A DNA stretch of 64,000 nt from Hyphomicrobiales bacterium (lineage in GTDB: Bacteria; Pseudomonadota; Alphaproteobacteria; Rhizobiales; Rhizobiaceae): NCBI GenBank assembly GCA_900470195.1, contig UEIJ01000020.1:1-64000 (forward strand), given 5' to 3'. Positions 37,479 to 47,227 of the stretch are shown here, piece after piece (position 1 is the first letter of the stretch; the number at the start of each line of letters is the position of its first letter). The notes under the pieces were generated by a model that had not been told where the DNA came from, ran no database searches, and saw only the letters and a program-made list of their open reading frames with translations. The position numbers and the translations under genes were made by a program.

Positions 37479-38327
37479 TCAAACAAGAGCGTTCAGCATA
37501 GCAACCGGGCGGTTGCCATGCTTCTGGAGAAACGCTTCCATTCGAGCAATGTCAACCGTGCCGTCGGTCGTATAGTCCGCTGCATGAACTCCGCCGGAAA
37601 TGTAAAGCACCTCCAGCCCGAAATCGGCAGCCCCTTTGACATCGGTAAGTACGCCGTCTCCGATACCAAGAATTCGCGTTTTCTCGACTTTCTCCTCCCG
37701 AATTTCTTCGGCAAACCGCAGCGCTGCCTCATAAATCGGGCGATGGGGCTTTCCAGCTATAAGGGTACGTCCGCCAAGCTGCCCATATTCGCGCGCAAGA
37801 GCGCCAGCGCACCAGATCAGTCGGGAGCCGCGCTCAACCATAATATCCGGATTGGCGCAGATGAACGGAAGATTGCGCGAGCGCAACCGGGACAACAACT
37901 CCTTATAATCGTCCGGCGTTTCGCTTTCGTCATCATAAAGCCCCGTACAGACGACGCCCGAAGCTTCAAATTCTTCGACGAGCTCAACATCGAGCCCGTC
38001 ATAGATGGTCAGCTCGCGCTCGCAGCCGATATGAAACACCTTACGCGGGCCTTCCGCGATCAGATCACGGGTTACATCACCGGACGTCACAACGCGATCA
38101 TAGGTATCCGAAGGCACGCCAAGACCCAGCATCTGCTTTTCCACATCGGGATGCGGTCTGGGAGAATTGGTTACAAGAATGACCGTAACGCCCTTGGCAC
38201 GTGCGCGTTTTAGCGCCTCGATTGCAGCCGGATAAGCGGCCACGCCGTTGTGCACCACGCCCCATACATCGCAGAACAGCACATCGTACTGGTCGGTCAG
38301 ATCGTCGAGGCGTTCAAGCTGCTTCAT
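37479..38327 (-). CDS. HAD-superfamily hydrolase, TIGR01459 type
   Basis: A 282-residue HAD phosphatase of the NagD-like class IIA, TIGR01459 subfamily. Motif I is DVLFCDVWGVVHNG, motif II VTNSPRP, motif III lies around AGKPHRPIYE, and motif IV is GIGDGVLTDVKGA. TIGR01459 members are common beside ribF in alphaproteobacteria; a flavin- or nucleotide-related substrate is tempting but unproven. ATG 38327 is preceded by AAGAGGAAACC. No membrane segment or signal peptide is present. Confidence 0.88.
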   Translation of the reverse strand: MKQLERLDDLTDQYDVLFCDVWGVVHNGVAAYPAAIEALKRARAKGVTVILVTNSPRPHPDVEKQMLGLGVPSDTYDRVVTSGDVTRDLIAEGPRKVFHIGCERELTIYDGLDVELVEEFEASGVVCTGLYDDESETPDDYKELLSRLRSRNLPFICANPDIMVERGSRLIWCAGALAREYGQLGGRTLIAGKPHRPIYEAALRFAEEIREEKVEKTRILGIGDGVLTDVKGAADFGLEVLYISGGVHAADYTTDGTVDIARMEAFLQKHGNRPVAMLNALV

Positions 38328-38590
38328 GGTTTCCTCTTGATAATTCGTCTGTAAGGCGAGAACCGCTAGGGCCATTTGATGGATTGCCAGCGCTCCATCT
38401 AGCGTAGCCAACCACATCTGTCACTGCCTTTGACCCCAAATCCGACAGCTAAAGCGCATCCGCTCATCCCATTGGATTTTTCATCGTTCATTTACCCTGC
38501 TTCGTGACCGACTGTTAGAAAGATACTGATAGGAGCAGGTACAACTTTCCATTTCAACTATTGTGAACACAACCATCGGCGGGGGCCAAA

Positions 38591-40456
38591 ATGAAAAACT
38601 GGATGACTAAAGTCGGCAGGCTTCAGCCGCGTGTTTTTCGCCTTTTGCCTCATTTGACTACCCTCCGCTTCGCGAAAGACGAGCGCGGGAATTTCGCCAT
38701 GATCGCAGCCTTGGTGCTGGTGCCCCTGCTTCTCGCCGGCATGGTCGCGGTTGACACCGCCAATCTCATGCGCGTGCGCAACAACGTGCAGGCTTCGCTT
38801 GATGCCGCCGCTTTGGCTGTAGGCAAGAGATTCTCCACCGGAGCCTCCCAATCCGACATGCAGGCCTATGGCGCACGGGTCTTCGGTGCGAACCTTACGG
38901 CTATAAACATCGATGCGGTCCAGTTTCAGGTCAGTTTTCCAGAAGGAGCGCAAGCAGACCAGCAAGTACGGGCAACTGCCAACTTCACATATAAGTCCCT
39001 TTTCGGAGTCATCGCGTCTCGTTTGCTGGGTTCAGAACGAAATGACTGGGATGATAAAAAATATGCGATGCAGTCAGCTGTAAGACTTAAGAACACGGTC
39101 GAAGTTGCGCTTGTCCTCGATAATTCCGGCTCGATGGATTACCTGGGAAGCGGCTCAAGCAAAAAACGCATGGATCTGCTCAAGGATGCCGCGAAACAAC
39201 TCGTGGAGACCATGGCTGCTCAATCTGCCATCATCACGCGGGTCGAAAAACCCGTGCAATTTTCTCTGGTTCCCTTCGCCGGATCGGTCAATGTCGGTTC
39301 GCAATATCTGAATGCGGACTGGATGGATACAGCGGGGCTCAGTAAAGACAGCTTAGAAAACTTCGACTTGCCTGTCACAATCGACAGCAACCGTGCAATC
39401 ATCGAAAAACCGGTCGGTAGCAGACGTTTTTACAAGTCCGGCTCCGGTTGGGGAAAAGATGACGGGAAGCCTTTTTCTCGCGCTGTTCTTTATAATGATA
39501 TTACAGCAAGAAATCCTGCATCCTTGCTGAAATGGGCGGGATGCGTTGAGGCTCGCAGCGGCAAGTATGCACTGGATGTTTCTGCGCCCGTGGCAGATAA
39601 CCCGGCCACTCTCTTCGTGCCGATGTTCGCACCCGCTGAATACCGCATCAGCGACAGGGACCACGGCCTGAACTATTGGTGGGGGGAAAATTTGGGTGGT
39701 AGCGATTATAGAAAATTTCAGCGCGACATCACCAAGTATTATCTCAAGTCATATATCATTCCCCTTGAGGGAGGAGGCCCGAACTATAGCTGCACCACCG
39801 CGCCTCTAACGCTGCTTACCGACGTCTCCAAAGATGAAGGCAAAAGGGCGATATTGAATGCAATTGATGCCATGAAAGCGAAGGGGGGCACGAACGTGCC
39901 TGAGGGTTTGGCATGGGGATGGAGAACCATTGCTCACGGGGTCCCTTTTACAGAGGGCAGACCCGAAAGCGAACGTGGAAACGATAAAGTCGTTATCGTT
40001 CTGACCGACGGCGCGAACACTTACTACACTTATAAATCTCTGCTTGGGAGCAGCGGCTCGGATCGGGCTGGCAACCTGTCCTACTATTCGGCCTACGGTT
40101 ATACAGGTGAAGTTCCTGCCGAATATGGGCGTACTCGCCTATTTCAGGAGACGAATGTAGCGGTGTCCCAGGACAACACCGTCTATGGCAAAGCGATGAA
40201 TGCGAAATTTGAAACGCTTTGCAACAATGCAAAAGCGGCAAATATCATCATCATGACCGTCGCGCTCGATCTGAGCACCAGCAAGAGCGATGAAAGGGCG
40301 CAGATTGATCTGCTCAGGTCCTGCTCATCCGATTCCCGCGTTCGCATGGAAAATGGCAAACCTGCGAAACTTTTCTGGAACTCTACCGGCGGCAATCTGG
40401 CAGAAACCTTTCGTCAGATCGGTGACGAACTGTCCAATCTGCGCATCGTCGATTGA
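38591..40456 (+). CDS. TadG-related pilus assembly protein with von Willebrand A domain
   Basis: A 621-residue membrane-anchored protein. After a basic start, residues about 34-56 form the TadE/TadG-type N-terminal segment (DERGNFAMIAALVLVPLLLAG, then DTANLMRVRNNVQASLDAAALA), which resembles a pilin-like helix. A VWA domain follows, with a MIDAS motif DNSGSM near residue 177 and the distal VLTDGANT; its middle is expanded by long loops. In tad loci such proteins help assemble adhesive Flp pili, but no other tad gene is nearby, so this is an orphan copy whose partners, if any, lie elsewhere. GGGGGCC precedes the ATG. Confidence 0.87.
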   Translation: MKNWMTKVGRLQPRVFRLLPHLTTLRFAKDERGNFAMIAALVLVPLLLAGMVAVDTANLMRVRNNVQASLDAAALAVGKRFSTGASQSDMQAYGARVFGANLTAINIDAVQFQVSFPEGAQADQQVRATANFTYKSLFGVIASRLLGSERNDWDDKKYAMQSAVRLKNTVEVALVLDNSGSMDYLGSGSSKKRMDLLKDAAKQLVETMAAQSAIITRVEKPVQFSLVPFAGSVNVGSQYLNADWMDTAGLSKDSLENFDLPVTIDSNRAIIEKPVGSRRFYKSGSGWGKDDGKPFSRAVLYNDITARNPASLLKWAGCVEARSGKYALDVSAPVADNPATLFVPMFAPAEYRISDRDHGLNYWWGENLGGSDYRKFQRDITKYYLKSYIIPLEGGGPNYSCTTAPLTLLTDVSKDEGKRAILNAIDAMKAKGGTNVPEGLAWGWRTIAHGVPFTEGRPESERGNDKVVIVLTDGANTYYTYKSLLGSSGSDRAGNLSYYSAYGYTGEVPAEYGRTRLFQETNVAVSQDNTVYGKAMNAKFETLCNNAKAANIIIMTVALDLSTSKSDERAQIDLLRSCSSDSRVRMENGKPAKLFWNSTGGNLAETFRQIGDELSNLRIVD

Positions 40457-40569
40457 TATTGGCAAAGGCGTCACCATATGCGGGTATAGCGGCAACCGCC
40501 TCTAGGTGGTTTTGCGTTAAGGATGGTGCAAATTAACCATCATTCGCCTGTCAAATTCTTCAGGCAATC

Positions 40570-40598
40570 TTGACAAGATCAGCCACGCCTTCTATCTC
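40570..40598 (+). promoter_or_regulatory. groESL promoter
   Basis: TTGACA (40570-40575) and TATCTC (40593-40598) are 17 bp apart and directly precede the CIRCE element. The preceding C gives CTTGACA, compatible with both the housekeeping sigma factor and alphaproteobacterial RpoH. Confidence 0.65.
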
Positions 40599-40607
40599 AG
40601 AGCCACG

Positions 40608-40634
40608 TTAGCACTCTCGCATGACGAGTGCTAA
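40608..40634 (+). promoter_or_regulatory. CIRCE element (HrcA operator)
   Basis: TTAGCACTC, 9 bp, GAGTGCTAA: an exact CIRCE inverted repeat placed just downstream of the predicted transcription start and 62 bp before groES. HrcA binding here represses groESL outside stress. An in-frame ATG at 40621 inside it is not the groES start. Confidence 0.97.
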
Positions 40635-40695
40635 CAAGCGCGGATCGGTTCGATCCGTAATCGGGTTCAACGTCTATAACACCAAGGGTTATACC

Positions 40696-40992
40696 ATGGC
40701 TGATATCAAGTTCCGCCCGCTTCATGACCGCGTCGTCGTTCGTCGCGTTGAATCGGAAGCCAAGACCGCTGGCGGCATCATCATCCCTGACACCGCCAAG
40801 GAAAAGCCGCAGGAAGGCGAAATCGTCGCTGTTGGCGCTGGCGCTCGTGACGAAGCAGGCAAGCTGATCGCTCTGGAAGTCAAGGCTGGCGACAAGGTTC
40901 TGTTCGGCAAGTGGTCGGGCACCGAAGTCAAAATTGGCGGCGAAGATCTGCTGATCATGAAGGAATCCGACATTTTGGGTATCGTCGGCTAA
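40696..40992 (+). CDS. groES: Co-chaperonin GroES
   Basis: The 98-residue lid of the GroEL chamber; forms a heptamer. The sequence from [19 protein letters not shown] through the mobile loop ([19 protein letters not shown]) to [10 protein letters not shown] is the full family. The ATG at 40696 is chosen although the frame opens at 40621 within CIRCE. groEL follows after 78 bp containing a small hairpin, in the standard operon order under CIRCE control. Confidence 0.98.
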   Translation: MADIKFRPLHDRVVVRRVESEAKTAGGIIIPDTAKEKPQEGEIVAVGAGARDEAGKLIALEVKAGDKVLFGKWSGTEVKIGGEDLLIMKESDILGIVG

Positions 40993-41001
40993 CCAAGCCT
41001 C

Positions 41002-41015
41002 GGGCGGTTTCGCCC
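41002..41015 (+). other. Small hairpin between groES and groEL
   Basis: GGGCG/CGCCC with a GTTT loop lies 10 bp after the groES stop, without a T run. In other alphaproteobacteria the groESL message is processed between the genes; this hairpin could be a processing or stability element. That role is inferred. Confidence 0.4.
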
Positions 41016-41040
41016 TTACCTGAAAATCAATTCACCATAA

Positions 41041-42711
<1,671 letters not shown>

Positions 42712-42742
42712 GAAGCCCACGTCCCCATTCCGATGGATGCGA

Positions 42743-42767
42743 GAAAGGCGGCCCTTGGCCGCCTTTC
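42743..42767 (+). terminator. groEL terminator
   Basis: An 11-bp stem GAAAGGCGGCC/GGCCGCCTTTC with a CTT loop is followed by a T-rich tract, 31 bp past the groEL stop. Confidence 0.93.
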
Positions 42768-42904
42768 TTTTTACTCGACGTAACTATTTGTGATTTATGA
42801 AAAATTTACTCTGCTTTCGCTTTGTCGTCGCGAAACTGTTATTTCAGAAACTTCTGATTGACACTCAGCCGCCAATCATGATCAATCCGAGATGACATAG
42901 AGAC

Positions 42905-42980
42905 GGACTTCCTGTTTGCCCCCGCACTTCGGAAGTCCTGTCTCAGGCAACAGGAAAGACGGGCTTAGGCCTGTCTTTCC
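42905..42980. repeat. Overlapping alternative hairpins between groEL and the HxlR gene
   Basis: GGACTTCC (42905-42912) can pair with GGAAGTCC (42931-42938); the overlapping CCTGTTTGCC (42911-42920) can pair with GGCAACAGG (42946-42954); and GGAAAGACGGGC (42953-42964) pairs with GCCTGTCTTTCC (42969-42980) apart from one G-T pair. The first two exclude each other. The last may terminate the HxlR gene. The rest of the 295-bp gap between groEL and that gene shows no supported ORF. Confidence 0.5.
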
Positions 42981-43006
42981 ACTTGCTCTCCTTCACAACT
43001 CATTCT

Positions 43007-43402
43007 CTATTCTGCGGCGTCAATCTGCGCTTTGCCCGACGCGAGAGCGTCATATCGGGCACGCGCCATCATTACTTTTGCTTCATTGGCTATTGCCCAT
43101 TCGCCCAGCGCACGCACTGGCCGCAAAAGGTCACGCCCTATGTCAGTAAGTTCATACTCGACCTTGGGCGGAATAGTCGGGAAGATCGTACGCTTGACGA
43201 AGCCATCCCGTTCCAGATTGCGCAATGTCGTTGTCAGCATTTTCTGAGAAATGCCCTCCACCGTTCGGCGCAACTCGTTGAAACGCATCGGACGATTGCC
43301 GAGATAACTCACTACAAGCACGGTCCACTTGTCGCCAACACGAGACAAAATCTCCGTTACGGTCCTGCATGCGCTGGTTTCCTTGAAGTCACCGGGTTTC
43401 AA
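43007..43402 (-). CDS. HxlR-family transcriptional regulator
   Basis: A MarR-like winged-helix regulator of the HxlR family, about 131 residues. Visible blocks: CRTVTEILSRVGDKWTVLVVSYLG at the N-terminus (with the family's conserved Cys), FNELRRTVEGISQKMLTTTLRNLERDGFVKR (recognition helix and wing) and YELTDIGRDLLRPVRALGEWA. TTG 43402 is chosen: AAGGAGG lies 7 nt before it and an 81-bp divergent promoter region remains. ATG 43465 is open but would leave only 18 bp and place the TATATA-like box inside the gene. Divergent control of the adjacent FMN reductase, perhaps through thiol or electrophile sensing, is likely. Confidence 0.87.
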   Translation of the reverse strand: MKPGDFKETSACRTVTEILSRVGDKWTVLVVSYLGNRPMRFNELRRTVEGISQKMLTTTLRNLERDGFVKRTIFPTIPPKVEYELTDIGRDLLRPVRALGEWAIANEAKVMMARARYDALASGKAQIDAAE

Positions 43403-43483
43403 AAAAGTGCCTCCTTGCGCCAAGAACTGGTCACTTATATAGCGTCGGTCTCCATCGGTTACCACTGAATAAAGGTATCATCT

Positions 43484-44044
43484 ATGTCCAAACTCAAAGT
43501 CGCCGTTATCATCGGCAGCACACGTGAACAACGTTTTGCGCCCGTTCCAGCTCACTGGATTGCCAAGCTCGTTGCCGAGCGGTCGGAATTGGACGTCGAA
43601 ATTCTTGATGTCGCGGACTACCCGATGGGCTTCTACGGCGACACCTCCACCACGACCGCTCAGGCCGAATCCGCCGACAAATGGAAAACGAAACTGCGGG
43701 AGTTCGATGCTTATATTCTCACCGCGGCCGAATATAACCACGCGCCAACCGCCGTTCTGAAGAATGCTATCGATTACGGTGACTGGATACAGAAGCCGAT
43801 GGGTTTCGTTGGCTACGGTGGCGTCGGCGGCGCGCGCGCTGTCGAGCAACTGCGGATGATCGCCGTCGAAATGTCCTCTATGTCCGTCAAAACAGGCGTC
43901 CATATTCTCTTCCCTGACTATCTCGCGGTCGTTAAAGGCGAGAACAAGCTGGATGATTTCCCTCATCTGGCAGAAGCGGCCAAGAACATGCTGGACCAGT
44001 TGATCTGGTGGGGTAAGGCATTAAAGGCCGCTCGCGCCGGATAA
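43484..44044 (+). CDS. NAD(P)H-dependent FMN reductase family protein
   Basis: A 186-residue flavodoxin-like flavin oxidoreductase (FMN_red family; relatives include ArsH, chromate reductase ChrR and azoreductases). The phosphate-binding loop is IIGSTREQRFAPVPAHWI, and the flavin ring-binding block is ILTAAEYNHAPTAVLKNAIDY, followed by KPMGFVGYGGVGG. It is cytosolic and probably dimeric. It is divergent from an HxlR regulator, the usual pairing for quinone or electrophile defence. The electron acceptor cannot be named from sequence. Confidence 0.9.
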   Translation: MSKLKVAVIIGSTREQRFAPVPAHWIAKLVAERSELDVEILDVADYPMGFYGDTSTTTAQAESADKWKTKLREFDAYILTAAEYNHAPTAVLKNAIDYGDWIQKPMGFVGYGGVGGARAVEQLRMIAVEMSSMSVKTGVHILFPDYLAVVKGENKLDDFPHLAEAAKNMLDQLIWWGKALKAARAG

Positions 44045-44051
44045 AGAACAT

Positions 44052-44081
44052 GGCAAGCCGGAACTCGGATTCCGGCTTGCC
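44052..44081 (+). terminator. Hairpin after the FMN reductase gene
   Basis: A perfect 12-bp stem GGCAAGCCGGAA/TTCCGGCTTGCC with loop CTCGGA, 8 bp after the stop. The following bases are only weakly T-rich. Confidence 0.75.
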
Positions 44082-44135
44082 GTTAACATCGCGTGCCCTA
44101 TGATTATTCGCGATTACAATGGAGCGGACAGTCAT

Positions 44136-44390
44136 ATGCGCAAGGAACTTCCCATCGCCACAGCCCCGAAAGATGGACGCAAGATAACGGTCGTCTGGAC
44201 TGACGACGACGACCAGCGCAATGAGTCGATTGCCCAGTATCGAACGCTCGCTCAATTGCAGGCCGGTGGTGGCGAATGGGATGAGGCGGATACCGGGTGG
44301 TGGACATTCACCGACAGCAAAACCCAGCGCAAGATCGAACCAACCGCGTGGATATCCGAAACGGATGACGACGAGGACGGCGATTCGTGA
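44136..44390 (+). CDS. Small DUF551-like hypothetical protein
   Basis: An 84-residue acidic protein. The start RKELPIATAPKDGRKITVVW and the later ADTGWWTF and IEPTAWISE follow the layout of phage-type DUF551 proteins (PIxTAPKDG, a G-W-W element, a PT-x-W end). Such proteins are common in prophages and of unknown function. There is no signal peptide. ATG 44136 with GGAG 11 nt upstream is preferred to ATG 44100. It lies alone between a terminator and the fumC promoter; the tail DDDEDGDS is strongly acidic. Confidence 0.6.
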   Translation: MRKELPIATAPKDGRKITVVWTDDDDQRNESIAQYRTLAQLQAGGGEWDEADTGWWTFTDSKTQRKIEPTAWISETDDDEDGDS

Positions 44391-44414
44391 CGGTGCAAGA
44401 CGGTCAAACAAAAT

Positions 44415-44429
44415 TGACTATTATAGTCA
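44415..44429. promoter_or_regulatory. Perfect palindrome TGACTAT-T-ATAGTCA upstream of fumC
   Basis: The 15-bp palindrome fits TGA-N9-TCA, the pattern described for iron-responsive operators bound by RirA in rhizobia, and overlaps a TTGACT -35-like hexamer. It lies 122 bp before the fumC ATG. Operator function and identity of the regulator are inferred. Confidence 0.45.
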
Positions 44430-44551
44430 TATTTTATCAAATGGTTTGCGTTTAAAGTTTCGGGAAGAAACATGAGCCTGCCAAGGAATTGGCAGTGCTA
44501 TACTCATTGTGCAAGGCTCGCTTCCGAGTCCACGCCAGCCGGAGACCAGAA

Positions 44552-45943
44552 ATGACCGCTACCCGTACCGAAACAGATACTTTTGGACCGATTGATGTTC
44601 CTGCAGACCGCTACTGGGGCGCTCAGACTCAACGCTCGCTGCAAAATTTCAAGATCGGTGGAGAGCGGATGCCGCTGCCATTGGTTCATGCGCTGGGTGT
44701 CGTCAAACGCGCGGCAGCAGAAGCCAATATTGCATTGGGAAAGCTCGATCCGGTTCTTGGTCAGGTGATAGCGGTGGCTGCCTCCGAGGTTATCGAGGGT
44801 AAACTCGACGACCATTTCCCGTTGATCGTTTGGCAGACCGGTTCCGGCACGCAATCTAATATGAATGCCAATGAGGTCATTTCAAATCGAGCTATCGAGC
44901 TTCTCGGTGGTGAAATGGGGTCCAAGAAGCCGGTCCACCCCAACGACCACGTGAATATGAGCCAGTCGTCCAATGACAGCTTTCCTACGGCAATCCATAT
45001 CGCTACCGCGGTTGAGGCGGTCAATCGGCTCTATCCGGCGCTGGAACATCTGACCAAAGCACTCAAGGTCAAGGAAGACGCGTTCAAGGACATTATCAAG
45101 ATCGGCCGGACGCATACGCAAGATGCGACCCCTGTCACACTCGGACAAGAATTTTCCGGCTACCGCGCAGCAGTGGAATATGCGCGCCATCGCATCGAGC
45201 AATCGCTCGCGGACGTCTTTTTGCTCGCCCAAGGCGGGACGGCAGTCGGCACCGGCCTCAACGCCCCAATCGGCTTCGATACAGGTTTTGCGGAAGCTGT
45301 AAGTGAAATAACCGGTCTTCCTTTCAAGACAGCACCCAACAAATTCGAAGCTCTTGCCAGCCATGGCGCCATTCTCAACTTCCACGGCAGCTTGAACGCC
45401 TTGGCGGCAGATCTTTTCAAGATCGCCAACGACATTCGGTTCCTAGGCTCAGGGCCGCGCTCTGGTCTTGGCGAACTATCATTGCCGGAAAACGAACCGG
45501 GGTCGTCCATCATGCCGGGCAAGGTTAATCCCACGCAGGCCGAAGCCCTGACGATGGTGGCAACACAGGTGTTCGGCAACCAGACGACAATTACGGTTGC
45601 TGCGAGCCAGGGGCACTTTGAACTCAATGTGTTCAAGCCGGTAATCGCATATAATGTACTGCAATCGATCCGCATTCTCAGCGACGCCATGGTATCGTTT
45701 GCCGATCATTGCGTGGACGGGATCGAACCGAACGTAAACCGCATCAAGGAACTGCTGGATCGCTCACTGATGCTCGTCACGGCGCTAGCTCCGGCTATCG
45801 GCTATGACAACGCCGCCAAGATCGCCAAGACCGCTCATAGGAACGGGACGACCTTACGCGAAGAGGCATTGGCGAGCGGATTGGTATCGGAAGAAGACTA
45901 TGATCGGCTGGTGCGTGCAGAGAGAATGATTGCACCGGAGTGA
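44552..45943 (+). CDS. fumC: Class II fumarate hydratase
   Basis: Interconverts fumarate and L-malate in the TCA cycle without an iron-sulfur cluster. The 463-residue protein shows the family signature [16 protein letters not shown], the [18 protein letters not shown] block and the [14 protein letters not shown] block. ATG 44552 begins [25 protein letters not shown] and is preceded by GGAGACCAGAA; the frame is open to 44489. Class II fumarases are iron- and oxygen-independent and often rise under iron limitation, which gives interest to the TGA-N9-TCA palindrome upstream. Confidence 0.97.
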   Translation: MTATRTETDTFGPIDVPADRYWGAQTQRSLQNFKIGGERMPLPLVHALGVVKRAAAEANIALGKLDPVLGQVIAVAASEVIEGKLDDHFPLIVWQTGSGTQSNMNANEVISNRAIELLGGEMGSKKPVHPNDHVNMSQSSNDSFPTAIHIATAVEAVNRLYPALEHLTKALKVKEDAFKDIIKIGRTHTQDATPVTLGQEFSGYRAAVEYARHRIEQSLADVFLLAQGGTAVGTGLNAPIGFDTGFAEAVSEITGLPFKTAPNKFEALASHGAILNFHGSLNALAADLFKIANDIRFLGSGPRSGLGELSLPENEPGSSIMPGKVNPTQAEALTMVATQVFGNQTTITVAASQGHFELNVFKPVIAYNVLQSIRILSDAMVSFADHCVDGIEPNVNRIKELLDRSLMLVTALAPAIGYDNAAKIAKTAHRNGTTLREEALASGLVSEEDYDRLVRAERMIAPE

Positions 45944-46045
45944 ATTGGTATTCATACTGTAAACAAACTGTCGAGGATTAGACGGCTTTCCTTGACAGTC
46001 AGCAATCGTTAGTTGATGCCGCAGTTCAACAGGAGATAGCCCCGC

Positions 46046-46447
46046 ATGTCCTCTATCACTCCGCAGTCCAACGGCGTTGTAACACTCATCGCCCGTGTCT
46101 TTCTTTCGATTCTCTTCATCATCGCCGGTTACGGCAAGCTCACCGCCATTTCGGGCACGGCAGGTTATTTCGCCGGACTTGGCCTTCCGCTCCCGACCGT
46201 TACGGCTGTTATCGTCGGTCTGGTTGAATTTGTGGGCGGCCTCGCAATTCTGGTCGGCTTTCAGACCCGCGTCGCAGCGGCCATTGTAGGCCTCTTCACG
46301 ATCGGCGCGACGCTTGTTGCTCATATGGACTTCTCGCAAGGCATGAATGCCATGATGGCGCAGAAGAACCTTGCAATAGCTGGCGGCCTTTTCATCCTCG
46401 CCCTGCATGGCGCAGGCGCGCTCTCGATTGACGCCAAGCGTGGCTGA
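46046..46447 (+). CDS. DoxX-family membrane protein
   Basis: A 133-residue inner-membrane protein of the DoxX/DoxD-like superfamily with four predicted membrane segments: LIARVFLSILFIIAGYGKL, TVTAVIVGLVEFVGGLAILVG, VAAAIVGLFTIGATLVAHM and NLAIAGGLFILALHGAG. The G-K-L at the end of the first segment and the mid-protein GF-x-TR are family features. The role is unknown; relatives are linked to redox homeostasis. AGGAGATAGC precedes the ATG. It is monocistronic with its own terminator. Confidence 0.85.
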   Translation: MSSITPQSNGVVTLIARVFLSILFIIAGYGKLTAISGTAGYFAGLGLPLPTVTAVIVGLVEFVGGLAILVGFQTRVAAAIVGLFTIGATLVAHMDFSQGMNAMMAQKNLAIAGGLFILALHGAGALSIDAKRG

Positions 46448-46475
46448 TCAAGCGTTCACAGCACCATAGAACAAG

Positions 46476-46505
46476 AAAACCGCACCATGAAAATGGTGCG
46501 GTTTT
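46476..46505. terminator. Bidirectional terminator between doxX and hisG
   Basis: A perfect 13-bp stem AAAACCGCACCAT/ATGGTGCGGTTTT closed by a GAAA tetraloop lies between convergent genes. Confidence 0.93.
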
Positions 46506-46531
46506 GTTATTTCGGGTTTTCGCTACCAAAA

Positions 46532-47227
46532 CTACCCGTTCAATCCTTTGCGAATGCGAGACGCCACGTCCATGACGCGTATATTCTCCCGGCTTCTGCG
46601 TGCTGAGACGAGACAGGCTTGCGAACGTAGAATAACGCCGTCTTCCAGAACCTTAAGGCGGTTGGCCCGCAACGTGGAGCCCGTTGATGTAATATCGACG
46701 ATCATATCGGCAGAGCCCGCCGCCGGAGCGCCTTCAGTCGCACCAAGGCTTTCCACAATCCGATAGACCTGAATCCCGTGCTTCTGGGAAAAGAACTGCT
46801 GGGTCAGACGCCAGTACTTGGTGGCAATGCGAAGCCGACGCCCGTGGCGCTGGCGAAAATCCGCCGCCACATCGTCCAGATCGGCCATACTGGTCACATC
46901 GCGCCAGACTTCCGGCACGGCCACGACAACATCCGCGTGACCGAAACCAAGTTCGGCTTCGATAGCCACGCGCTCTTCCGAGTGCGCCAACGTCTCGCGA
47001 ATGAGGTCTTCGCCCGTCACACCGAGATCAACGCTGCCATATCCCAGCTCGCGGGCAATTTCGGAAGCGGAAAGAAACAGAATATCAAGATCAGGCTCGC
47101 CCGCTACGCGTGCACGGTAATTGCGCGAGTCGTCCGGCAAGACCACTTCGTAACCTGCTTTTTCGAGCGCAGAGAGCGTCTGCTCCTTCAACCGCCCTTT
47201 GGAAGGCAATGCCAGCGTCACACTCAT
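46532..47227 (-). CDS. hisG: ATP phosphoribosyltransferase, short form
   Basis: Catalyses the first step of histidine synthesis, joining ATP and PRPP. At 231 residues it is the short (HisG-S) form, which lacks the regulatory C-terminal domain and depends on HisZ. The block [27 protein letters not shown] is the PRPP-binding signature region. Its ATG overlaps the hisZ stop (ATGA) with GGGAGAG just upstream. The hisS-hisZ-hisG order explains how HisZ, a HisS paralogue, came to stand beside its parent gene. Confidence 0.96.
   Translation of the reverse strand: MSVTLALPSKGRLKEQTLSALEKAGYEVVLPDDSRNYRARVAGEPDLDILFLSASEIARELGYGSVDLGVTGEDLIRETLAHSEERVAIEAELGFGHADVVVAVPEVWRDVTSMADLDDVAADFRQRHGRRLRIATKYWRLTQQFFSQKHGIQVYRIVESLGATEGAPAAGSADMIVDITSTGSTLRANRLKVLEDGVILRSQACLVSARRSRENIRVMDVASRIRKGLNG

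Noticed and set aside
40621-40695. groES start at ATG 40621
   Set aside because: This ATG lies inside the CIRCE repeat; the family N-terminus begins at 40696.
42916-43149. Open frames across the groEL-HxlR gap
   Set aside because: They run antisense into the HxlR gene and across strong hairpins; no homology recognised.
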